Below are positions 20,947 through 26,796 of a DNA stretch of 28,316 nucleotides, one piece after another. The position numbers were made by a program, and so were the translations under genes. This DNA comes from a virus, in the IMG/VR virus record IMGVR_UViG_3300043409_000317, positions 1-28,316 of that record; one strand, given 5' to 3'. Numbering within the stretch: position 1 is the stretch's first letter; every line of letters begins with the position of its first letter. The notes under the pieces are model-generated. The model saw only the letters and a program-made list of their open reading frames with translations. It was not told the DNA's origin and searched no databases.

Positions 20947-21197
20947 GGAACTTTCTGGACTATTCATTAATAGCAATCGCTGTGATCTTAATGCTCGCCA
21001 TGACCGACATCTTCGCTTGCCCATCTAAAGGCATCGAGAAGCTGCCAGAACACCTTGTGAAGCCCTACTGCGAGTGCTATCACAGGATTATGCTTGAGCC
21101 AAGATGGGTAATGCCTGGGCGCGAAAGAGCCGAGTTAATCTGCGGTGGACAAGCGTGGGACAAGGCTTACAGGGAATCTAGGGGTAAATTTAAATAA
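20943..21197 (+). CDS. Small membrane-anchored or exported Cys-rich protein
   Basis: An 84-residue protein. Residues 8-24 (SLIAIAVILMLAMTDIFAC) are a hydrophobic segment that could be a signal peptide or membrane anchor; a Cys at position 26 lies close to it, so a lipoprotein is conceivable although the box is not canonical. The outer part holds CECYHRI and LICGGQAWDKAY. Start overlaps the previous gene (ATGA). Possible roles are envelope protection of the infected cell or a spanin-like part, but neither is proven. Confidence 0.6.
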   Translation: MRNFLDYSLIAIAVILMLAMTDIFACPSKGIEKLPEHLVKPYCECYHRIMLEPRWVMPGRERAELICGGQAWDKAYRESRGKFK

Positions 21198-21209
21198 ATC
21201 TTCACTTTC

Positions 21210-21269
21210 CTTGATAATTGTCAAGATAAATCGTGTTTATGTGCTTGTGGAACGTATTTACATATGTAA
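21210..21269. promoter_or_regulatory. Two palindromes before the second rightward gene block
   Basis: CTTGATAATTGTCAAG (21210-21225) is a near-perfect 16-bp palindrome (14 of 16 bases). TTACATATGTAA (21258-21269) is a perfect 12-bp one. They lie in the 119-bp gap after 21197. A promoter of the form TTGTGG-16-TAATTA (21245-21272) overlaps the second palindrome. A regulated internal promoter is likely. Confidence 0.45.
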
Positions 21270-21290
21270 TTATTCGTCTGCACCAAACGA

Positions 21291-21320
21291 AACATTAACC
21301 ACAGAGGAGAATCAAAATGA
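21291..21320 (+). repeat. 30-bp leader/RBS/start repeat, copy 2
   Basis: Starts AACATTAACC, contains RBS AGAGGAGA and ends in ATGA of the gene at 21317. Identical over 30 bases to the inverted copy at 18784-18813, so the two genes have the same 5' leader and initiation region although their proteins differ. Confidence 0.9.
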
Positions 21321-21532
21321 ACGCTTACCAAATTTTTGACACATCTACATCAGACGAAAATCTATATGCTACCGCACAGGATAGGGCTGATAGTTGGTTT
21401 TGGGAAGACGAGTGCGAGGTAATGATTTTTAAGGATGGGTCATACTTGAGTTTTGATAAAATGCACCAGTATAAGCATCATGGTTACTGCAAAACCACAG
21501 GCGCAGATACATCCATGAGGCATTGTTATTAA
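21317..21532 (+). CDS. Small hypothetical protein (71 aa)
   Basis: Not recognised. MNAYQIFDTSTSDENLYATA, then a Trp/Asp/Glu-rich turn (DSWFWEDECEVMIF) and a His/Tyr-rich end (KMHQYKHHGYCKTTG). It looks like a small soluble domain. It is translated from the same 30-bp leader as the ERF gene, which suggests similar translation level or common control. Confidence 0.65.
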   Translation: MNAYQIFDTSTSDENLYATAQDRADSWFWEDECEVMIFKDGSYLSFDKMHQYKHHGYCKTTGADTSMRHCY

Positions 21533-21563
21533 GGCGAAAGCCCCACTTAAAGGGATAATCAAA

Positions 21564-21851
21564 ATGAACAGCACAGTAGAATTTGACACAGTAGTAGGCG
21601 ATAACCTAGAAGTAACCGTAGAAGGTGAATACTCAGGCGAGGACAGGGACTTTGGCTGCGAAGTCACCAAGGTTTATATCACTACCGACACAGCTAAAAA
21701 TGATATACTTTACCTTCTGTCAAAGCTAGGCAAGGACATACTGGATTCAGAATTGTGGGATGTATGCTACATGGACATGGAGGCTCAACAGCGCGAGGCT
21801 GACGAGGCTAGAGCAGATGCTAAACGTGATAACGAAATGTTCGGAGGCTGA
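21564..21851 (+). CDS. Small acidic hypothetical protein (95 aa)
   Basis: Not recognised. Residues 1-45 alternate strands (STVEFDTVVGDNLEVTVEGE, GCEVTKVYITTD); residues 48-95 are a charged helix (ILYLLSKLGKDILDSELWDV then AQQREADEARADAKR). Many Asp and Glu. A GGC-GAAA-GCC mini-hairpin and AAAGGGA precede ATG 21564. High acidity in an early phage protein can mean DNA mimicry of a host factor, but the charge pattern alone is weak evidence. Confidence 0.65.
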   Translation: MNSTVEFDTVVGDNLEVTVEGEYSGEDRDFGCEVTKVYITTDTAKNDILYLLSKLGKDILDSELWDVCYMDMEAQQREADEARADAKRDNEMFGG

Positions 21852-21852
21852 G

Positions 21853-22056
21853 ATGCAAGACTTGCACCCTGAGTTCAAAAGACAGTATGCAAGTCAAATT
21901 CAGGTGTTTCGCGCATTATGTGACCATCGCCCTGCGTTAACGTGGAAACTGATTAGAAAGATATTGATTGACAAACATAGATGCCCCTTTTATGTGGTCG
22001 GCATTTTATTTAAACAAATTCCAAAAGATCAAAAAGGAGATAGGACAAATGGATAA
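21853..22056 (+). CDS. Small basic hypothetical protein (67 aa)
   Basis: Not recognised. I choose ATG 21853 (MQDLHPEFKRQYASQIQVFR) because GGAGG precedes it. The protein is rich in Arg, Lys and aromatic residues (HRPALTWKLIRKILIDKHRC) and looks like a compact helical nucleic-acid-binding domain, in contrast with the acidic protein just upstream. Its end overlaps the next small gene by 8 bases. Confidence 0.6.
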   Translation: MQDLHPEFKRQYASQIQVFRALCDHRPALTWKLIRKILIDKHRCPFYVVGILFKQIPKDQKGDRTNG

Positions 22057-22141
22057 ATTTTTCAATGAATGGCTGTACCCGATGGGTCTGGGACTGATGG
22101 CAGGGATTGCCTTTGCAACGCTGATTTTTCTTGGGGTGTGA
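22049..22141 (+). CDS. 30-residue single-pass membrane mini-protein
   Basis: MDKFFNEWLYPMGLGLMAGI then a hydrophobic end AFATLIFLGV. Residues 11-30 form one membrane helix running to the C-terminus. AGGAG is upstream; the start overlaps the previous gene and the stop overlaps the next (TGATG). Tiny membrane proteins of this type often alter the host envelope or block superinfection; here this is inference. Confidence 0.55.
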   Translation: MDKFFNEWLYPMGLGLMAGIAFATLIFLGV

Positions 22142-22611
22142 TGACCATGAACGAGATATTTTTGAAGTATAAAGAACTGCTGAAACAAACTCCACCACTA
22201 ACTGCCGAGGAGATAGAGAAGAAAATGATGAAGGACTACGGATGGACTTGGCAAGAGATTAAACTAGCGCAGGAATACTGCACCCCACCAGAGAAGAAGA
22301 ACTACTGGGTGGATGAAAAGAGCAGCCAAGATTGGACAGGCTGGACTGATAAATACTGTGGTAGCAAATCCATTAACGATGCCACAGCACAGGATTGGGA
22401 TGCTGTACGACCTGACATGGTTAACTCGCCACCTCATTACACCAAGGGAGGTATAGAAACCATTGACTTCATCCAAGCCAAGTTATCACCAGAGGAATAT
22501 AGAGGCTATCTAAGGGGCAATCTGCTGAAGTACGCTAGTAGGCTAGGTGAGAAGGACTCGGACGATGCTGGCAAGGCTGCGTGGTATGCTCAACGGTTGG
22601 AGATGCTGTGA
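22141..22611 (+). CDS. DUF3310 domain protein
   Basis: A 156-residue protein. I start it at ATG 22141 (MTMNEIFLKYKELLKQTPPL), overlapping the previous stop. Residues 93-156 are the DUF3310 domain: VNSPPHYTKGGIETIDFIQA, then EYRGYLRGNLLKYASRLGEK, ending DDAGKAAWYAQRLEML. The family is often annotated as a nucleotide kinase-like protein, but its biochemical role is not firmly known to me. The N-terminal 90 residues are specific to this phage and Trp-rich. It is coupled to the methyltransferase by GTGA overlap. Confidence 0.85.
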   Translation: MTMNEIFLKYKELLKQTPPLTAEEIEKKMMKDYGWTWQEIKLAQEYCTPPEKKNYWVDEKSSQDWTGWTDKYCGSKSINDATAQDWDAVRPDMVNSPPHYTKGGIETIDFIQAKLSPEEYRGYLRGNLLKYASRLGEKDSDDAGKAAWYAQRLEML

Positions 22612-23876
22612 GGTATCTCTCGGTCTGTTCAGGTATTGAGGCTGCCACAGTAGCTTGGCACGACCTTGGATGGAAGCCAGAGGCCTTCTCAGAGATCGAG
22701 AAGTTCCCTAGCCAAGTTCTCAACCATCACTATCCAGATGTACCCAATCTTGGGGATATGACCAAATACAAGGAGTGGAAGCTAAATGAATCAATCGACA
22801 TTCTGGTCGGAGGAACACCCTGTCAATCTTTCTCAATCGCAGGGCTTAGACAAGGGCTACAAGATCCAAGAGGAAACCTCATGCTCACCTATCTTGGAAT
22901 TCTTGACAAGTTTAGACCCAAGTGGTGCGTATGGGAAAACGTGCCAGGTGTCCTCAGTTCCAATGGAGGAAGGGATTTTGGTTCCTTCCTTGGGGCGTTG
23001 GGCGAACTCGGCTATGGGTTCGCATACAGAGTGTTGGATGCTCAAAACTTCGGAGTCGCACAAAGGCGCAGAAGGGTGTTTGTTGTCGGATGTCTTGGAG
23101 ACTGGCGAAGTGCCGCAGAGGTTCTTTTTGAGTCCGAAAGCCTGCTCGGGGATTCTAAGAAGAGCAGAGAAACGAGGGAAGAAACTTCCAACACGATTAC
23201 AACAGGCATTGGAAGCCGCCTTGATGGACAAATAGACCAGTTTGTTGTTGGGTCTGGTACAGATCCAGAACTCATGTCTACCCTCAATGCGTCTGATTCA
23301 GATAAATGGGGTTGCAATCAATGGGTTGATGAAGGTAAATGTATAGTCTATGAGAACCACCCAGCAGACAGCCGTGTGACAGAAATGGGCGAAACTTGCT
23401 CTACTGTCGCTGCACGTTGGGGTACTGGTGGTGGTAACGTACCATTTGCAGTAAAAAGCTACGCTTTACAAGGTAGTATGATCGGTAGAGCAGAGAAGAA
23501 TGGGCCACAAGGAGATGGTGTTAACGAGGACATTAGCTTCACGCTTAATACTACTGACCGTCATGCAGTAGCATCAACCTTCAAGATTATAGGTGGATGC
23601 GAGGGTGGTGGCAAAGGGTATTTGGGGCAAGACGAGAAGGCTTTTACTATTAGTACGGTACAGGATCAAAACTTGCATCACCACATGGCAGTACGCAGAC
23701 TAACTCCAGTTGAGTATGAACGCTTACAGGGCTTTCCTGATGGCTATACAGACATTCAACTTAATGGCAAGCAGACACCAGATGGCGGTAGATACAAGGC
23801 ACTTGGTAACTCAATGGCTGTACCGGTAATGGCATGGATTGGTAAGCGCATCCAGGAGGTCGAATGTGGCTCTTAA
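22608..23876 (+). CDS. DNA cytosine-5 methyltransferase
   Basis: A 422-residue enzyme that methylates C5 of cytosine in DNA. GTG 22608 gives MRYLSVCSGIEAATVAWHDLG, motif I for AdoMet; GGTPC72QSFSIAG is motif IV with the catalytic Cys; WE110NV is motif VI; AQ152RRRRVFVVG is motif VIII; RRLTPVEYERLQGFP (363-377) and ALGNSMAVPVMAWIG close motifs IX-X. Between them lies a long variable region of about 190 residues that should recognise the target; it includes repeated S/C-T-L/V/I units (CSTVAARWGTGGGN, SFTLNTTDRHAV, AFTISTVQDQNL). It likely protects phage DNA from host restriction. No cognate nuclease is adjacent. Confidence 0.92.
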   Translation: MRYLSVCSGIEAATVAWHDLGWKPEAFSEIEKFPSQVLNHHYPDVPNLGDMTKYKEWKLNESIDILVGGTPCQSFSIAGLRQGLQDPRGNLMLTYLGILDKFRPKWCVWENVPGVLSSNGGRDFGSFLGALGELGYGFAYRVLDAQNFGVAQRRRRVFVVGCLGDWRSAAEVLFESESLLGDSKKSRETREETSNTITTGIGSRLDGQIDQFVVGSGTDPELMSTLNASDSDKWGCNQWVDEGKCIVYENHPADSRVTEMGETCSTVAARWGTGGGNVPFAVKSYALQGSMIGRAEKNGPQGDGVNEDISFTLNTTDRHAVASTFKIIGGCEGGGKGYLGQDEKAFTISTVQDQNLHHHMAVRRLTPVEYERLQGFPDGYTDIQLNGKQTPDGGRYKALGNSMAVPVMAWIGKRIQEVECGS

Positions 23877-23968
23877 TCGCAGCGTATATGTTCGCAGTCG
23901 GCTGGAATGTCCACGAAGTAACAACACCAAGAGAGCCGATAATTAAAGTGGAGGTGAGGAATGACTAA
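23864..23968 (+). CDS. Small membrane protein (34 aa)
   Basis: MWLLIAAYMFAVGWNVHEVT with a charged tail ending VEVRND. Residues 2-14 are a short hydrophobic helix. AGGAGG precedes ATG 23864, inside the methyltransferase gene (13-base overlap). Its own end carries GGAGGTGAGG, the RBS of the next gene. Function unknown. Confidence 0.55.
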   Translation: MWLLIAAYMFAVGWNVHEVTTPREPIIKVEVRND

Positions 23969-24131
23969 GATTGAGGAGTTGAAGAAGGAGATGGATGCTT
24001 GCAGGGCTGCGTGGGATGTTGCGGATGCTGCTGCGGATGATGCGAAGGTTGCTGTGGATGATGCTGCGGATGCTGCGGATGCTGCGTGGGATGCTTACCA
24101 AGCTGCACTAAAGGAGGTGAAGAATGACTGA
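23961..24131 (+). CDS. Ala/Asp-repeat coiled-coil small protein (56 aa)
   Basis: After MTKIEELKKEMDACRAAWDV the sequence is a run of A-D-A units (ADAAADDAKVAVDDAADAAD, AAWDAYQAAL) encoded by tandem GATGCTGCG repeats. This should be a single acidic amphipathic helix. Repeat number can change by slippage. Start and stop overlap both neighbours. Similar Ala/Asp-rich mini-proteins occur in other phage early regions; the role is unknown. Confidence 0.6.
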   Translation: MTKIEELKKEMDACRAAWDVADAAADDAKVAVDDAADAADAAWDAYQAALKEVKND

Positions 24132-24267
24132 ACAAGATAAAGCATGGATAGACTACAGGCTTCGTCAAGAACGTGAGTATGTCGAGCAGAATGAAGTTGA
24201 GGACAAAAGAGAGAAGGTGCTGGCAAGGATATACAAACAACTGGAGGCTTTAAATGATAACAATTAA
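24124..24267 (+). CDS. Small charged helical protein (47 aa)
   Basis: Not recognised. MTEQDKAWIDYRLRQEREYV followed by EQNEVEDKREKVLARIYKQL is one long charged helix. ATG 24124 overlaps the previous stop and GGAGGTGAAG lies just before it. Its end overlaps the next gene by 14 bases. Probably binds a partner as a coiled coil. Confidence 0.6.
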   Translation: MTEQDKAWIDYRLRQEREYVEQNEVEDKREKVLARIYKQLEALNDNN

Positions 24268-24613
24268 AGACTGGATGGAGGGTGTTAAGTACCGTATCAG
24301 CGATGTCTGGCACTTTCAATGGCAATGCTTCGGCTCTAACGCTGTTGGTCTAACATCAGAGTGGGGTGAGCAAGGTGGGCGCGACTACACAGTTGTCTAT
24401 GACCCAAACACAATGGAGGTATTCGAGGTGTGTAGCTATAGCAATAAGGACTGTACTGCGTTACGTTGGATTCATCCTAAGTACAAAGCTGCGTATTTAG
24501 CAGAGGAACGATTAAGGGGTATGGGCAACATCTTTGATTTTCAAGATGTCAAATTTACCGAAGTCAAATCACCAGGAGGATGGGCATGGCTAACAAAACT
24601 AATTGGGTTATAG
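24254..24613 (+). CDS. Hypothetical Trp-rich protein (119 aa)
   Basis: Not recognised. MITIKDWMEGVKYRISDVWH and FQWQCFGSNAVGLTSEWGEQ give an aromatic beta-rich start, with DYTVVYDPNTMEVFEVCSYS in the middle and a basic/aromatic end (HPKYKAAYLAEERLRG, GGWAWLTKLIGL). No membrane segment. RBS GGAGG precedes ATG 24254. It lies in the coupled early gene chain and overlaps the next gene by 28 bases. Confidence 0.65.
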   Translation: MITIKDWMEGVKYRISDVWHFQWQCFGSNAVGLTSEWGEQGGRDYTVVYDPNTMEVFEVCSYSNKDCTALRWIHPKYKAAYLAEERLRGMGNIFDFQDVKFTEVKSPGGWAWLTKLIGL

Positions 24614-24888
24614 TGTCATGTATTCAACAGTTTGTGACATCTTATTGCGTGGAGTGTCCTGTTGACTTCCCTGAGTATGCTTTGGACACGGTGACAGCAG
24701 GAGAGGCTAAAGAGTTTTCACAACACTACATAGGAGAGAATATACTATCATATCAGGTACATACGTTAGACGAGGCTATAGGGCAATGCGATATAGACAA
24801 CGAATATTTTAAGAAGTCAAGCACAGAGCAGAAGGTTCAAGCGTTTTTCACTAAGGAGAACGAGATTGGTAATCAAAGGAACAACTAG
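24586..24888 (+). CDS. Hypothetical protein (100 aa)
   Basis: Not recognised. I start it at ATG 24586 (MANKTNWVIVSCIQQFVTSY) because AGGAGG lies 6 bases upstream. CVECPVDFPEYALDTVTAGE and YQVHTLDEAIGQCDIDNEYF suggest a small alpha/beta domain with four Cys, including C-V-E-C. The 3' end overlaps the next small gene by 23 bases. Confidence 0.65.
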   Translation: MANKTNWVIVSCIQQFVTSYCVECPVDFPEYALDTVTAGEAKEFSQHYIGENILSYQVHTLDEAIGQCDIDNEYFKKSSTEQKVQAFFTKENEIGNQRNN

Positions 24889-25036
24889 CGGTTACAAAGA
24901 CATGGCAGATGGCACACTACGGTTAATCATAGACATCGAGCCAATGTGGGCGAGAGATGCAGTTCAACTGTTCGCTGATCGGGGAACATTAGTAGCGATT
25001 GCAGCTTTAAATGAAGATCAAATCGAAGAAATGTAA
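24866..25036 (+). CDS. Small conserved-type phage protein starting at TTG (56 aa)
   Basis: The frame MVIKGTTSGYKDMADGTLRL then IIDIEPMWARDAVQLFADRG and TLVAIAALN matches a family of small phage proteins (DGTLRL.IDIEP..A..A..LF...GT.VAIA) found near replication or NinG genes. TTG 24866 is chosen because AAGGAG lies 7 bases upstream; a later ATG would remove the first strand. It overlaps both neighbours. It may serve nucleic-acid metabolism, but this is not established. Confidence 0.65.
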   Translation: MVIKGTTSGYKDMADGTLRLIIDIEPMWARDAVQLFADRGTLVAIAALNEDQIEEM

Positions 25037-25538
25037 ATCGTGTGGGGTAGAGTTTACCCCTACTCGACCAATGCAGATAGTATGCACCTGGTCGTGCGCG
25101 AATGACTTGACTGCTCGTAAGAAGCTACGCGCTATCAGGTTAGAGCAATCCAAGGGTAGACAGGAACTCAAAGGGCGCAGGGAGTGGCTACAAGATACCC
25201 AGAAGGCATTTAACAAGTTTATCCGTACTAGGGATGCTACCGAGCCTTGCATTAGCTGTAATCGACACCACACAGGGCAGTATCATGCTGGACACTACAT
25301 GGCTACGAGTGTACGACCCAACCTAAGATTCACAGAGGACAACGTACATAAACAATGTCAACCGTGTAATACTCACCTAAGTGGGAATCTTTTATGCTAT
25401 CGTATCAACCTAATCAAGAAAATTGGTCAGGAAGCTGTAGATGTTTTAGAATCCGCACCAGTAGAAAAGAAGTGGACTATCGACGAGTTGAAAGAAATAC
25501 AACAGAAATATCATAAATTAAACAAGGAGATGATATGA
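25011..25538 (+). CDS. ninG: NinG/Rap-type recombination nuclease
   Basis: A 175-residue protein. Zinc-binding Cys pairs are C8/C11 with C25/C29, and C80/C83 with C116/C119. REWLQDTQKAFNKFIRTRD, PCISC, Y-H-A-G-H95, LRFTEDNVHKQCQPCN and SGN match NinG (PF05766), the lambda Rap Holliday-junction endonuclease family. It should resolve recombination or replication junctions before packaging and acts with ERF and SSB of the leftward operon. RBS is weak; the start lies within the preceding small gene, so coupling is likely. Confidence 0.9.
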   Translation: MKIKSKKCKSCGVEFTPTRPMQIVCTWSCANDLTARKKLRAIRLEQSKGRQELKGRREWLQDTQKAFNKFIRTRDATEPCISCNRHHTGQYHAGHYMATSVRPNLRFTEDNVHKQCQPCNTHLSGNLLCYRINLIKKIGQEAVDVLESAPVEKKWTIDELKEIQQKYHKLNKEMI

Positions 25539-25966
25539 AACACATGAGTGCAGACAGGGTTTATCTAAGCAGGAATGAACAACGCGACCTAAAACAAACC
25601 AGACAAGAGCGCATAAGGCAGCTAATAGCCCAGAAGCCCCTAATTCGTACCAAAGAGATGGCTATAATCATGGGGTTAACTGATTTTGTGGTAACTAATG
25701 CCATGCGAAGTATCAGAGATGAGTTCACTACAGTTTATCTAGCTAATACTGGTCAAGGGCGGTTAAAGGGCTTTATCTTGAATCCTGACTACGTTCATGT
25801 ACCTAAACCAGATGACCCACTAGCGTTTAAGAAATCACCTTATGGCCGTATGGTCTTTGTAGACGATTTGATGCTGGCTAAATATGGAACGAAAGCGTTA
25901 GCCCAGCCCCTAAAAAAACTACCACGCAATTCTGTTGGATCTACAATGGAAGGAGGGTACTGGTAA
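25535..25966 (+). CDS. Helix-turn-helix-type hypothetical protein
   Basis: A 143-residue protein. Residues 20-65 (ERIRQLIAQKPLIRTKEMAI, then IMGLTDFVVTNAMRSIRDEF) look like a winged-helix DNA-binding domain; TVYLANTGQGRLKGFILNPD then reads like the wing and exit strand. The C-terminal half is basic. ATG 25535 overlaps the NinG stop (ATGA). Its position just before terminase suggests a late-gene regulator or a DNA-binding helper, but both are unproven. Confidence 0.6.
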   Translation: MKHMSADRVYLSRNEQRDLKQTRQERIRQLIAQKPLIRTKEMAIIMGLTDFVVTNAMRSIRDEFTTVYLANTGQGRLKGFILNPDYVHVPKPDDPLAFKKSPYGRMVFVDDLMLAKYGTKALAQPLKKLPRNSVGSTMEGGYW

Positions 25967-26214
25967 TGCTAGACTTCCCCATCTCTGATAATCTTACTAC
26001 AGTAGGACATTTAATGACTTCTCCACTTTCTACCCCAAAGGACTGGGCTGGTGATATAATAGCACTTCGTAAGCTAATCAATAACATAGCTGGTGACTGT
26101 AATGACCGAGAGTATCGGTCTGCTTTGCCTCGTATACAAGAGGCTATAGAACATCTAAACTCACTAACTTACTATTGCGAAACAACACCAGAAAGACTAA
26201 AACGTAGTGGATGA
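25966..26214 (+). CDS. Small hypothetical helical protein (82 aa)
   Basis: Not recognised. MLDFPISDNLTTVGHLMTSP, then a helix pair (DWAGDIIALRKLINNIAGDC and SALPRIQEAIEHLNSLTYYC). The start shares a base with the previous stop (TAATG) and AGGAGGG lies upstream. Probably a small helical bundle. Confidence 0.6.
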   Translation: MLDFPISDNLTTVGHLMTSPLSTPKDWAGDIIALRKLINNIAGDCNDREYRSALPRIQEAIEHLNSLTYYCETTPERLKRSG

Positions 26215-26401
26215 CACAGATATAGCCTCAATTAACGAGGAGATTCAAAGAGATTCAGAGTTAAGACGAGTACGCGCCCTAGTCAAAAAGACCCCACGTT
26301 CCAGTATATGCTTGGAGTGTGGAGTAAAGACAGACAAGGGTGCGCGCTGGTGTTCGTTACCATGTAGGGACTTCTGGCAACTACGCAAAGGTGTGAAATG
26401 A
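26207..26401 (+). CDS. Small zinc-ribbon protein
   Basis: A 64-residue protein from GTG 26207. The second half, SSICLECGVKTDKGARWCSL then PCRDFW, holds C-x2-C and C-x3-C pairs that fit a zinc ribbon; the first half is acidic and helical (DDTDIASINEEIQRDSELRR). Stop overlaps the terminase small subunit start (ATGA). Possible roles are transcription or terminase assistance. Confidence 0.65.
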   Translation: MDDTDIASINEEIQRDSELRRVRALVKKTPRSSICLECGVKTDKGARWCSLPCRDFWQLRKGVK

Positions 26402-26796
26402 CACTCACAGCTAAACAAGAATCATTCGCATTAGCTATAGTCAATGGTAAGAGCCAAACTGACGCTTACAAAGAAGCGTATGACACTTCAAACTATAAGG
26501 ATAATACAATCCATGTTAATGCTAGTAAGCTAGTTTCCAATGCTAATGTAGCACTAAGGATAGCTGAGTTGCGTAAGGCTATAGTTTCAAAGGAGTTATG
26601 GACACGCGAGAAGTCAGTTAAGGCATTAATCGATGTATACAACCATCCTGATGCTAAGTGTTCAGACAAGACAGCCTCAGTCAAGGAATTGAACTGTATG
26701 CACGGTTTTAATGCGCCAGGACAACTCAACGTAGATCACAAGTTCGAGTTGCTACTCCCATTCGTCACCCAGACTATGATTGATCGCAATAGCTAG
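26398..26796 (+). CDS. Terminase small subunit
   Basis: A 132-residue protein. MTLTAKQESFALAIVNGKSQ, TDAYKEAYDTSN, HVNASKLVSNANVALRIAEL are the helix-turn-helix start of the Terminase_2-type small subunit (LT.KQ..F......G.s...AY..AY). It binds the packaging site on concatemer DNA and delivers it to the large subunit. The C-terminal part (FELLLPFVTQTMI) should bind the large subunit. The stop shares a base with the large-subunit GTG start. Confidence 0.88.
   Translation: MTLTAKQESFALAIVNGKSQTDAYKEAYDTSNYKDNTIHVNASKLVSNANVALRIAELRKAIVSKELWTREKSVKALIDVYNHPDAKCSDKTASVKELNCMHGFNAPGQLNVDHKFELLLPFVTQTMIDRNS

Noticed and set aside
20485-21024. A 179-codon leftward frame opposite the P-like gene
   Set aside because: It overlaps three coupled rightward genes with good RBSs and looks like an antisense shadow (Ser/Leu/Phe-rich).
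22786-23235. A 149-codon frame inside the methyltransferase gene
   Set aside because: It runs across motifs IV-VIII of the methyltransferase in another frame; no independent support.
22608-23968. A restriction-modification pair
   Set aside because: No nuclease gene accompanies the methyltransferase; its neighbours are DUF3310 and tiny genes, so it reads as a stand-alone phage enzyme.
23965-24325. Leftward frames rich in His/Pro/Gln over the Ala/Asp-repeat gene
   Set aside because: They are the complement of the GATGCTGCG tandem repeats and have no RBS.
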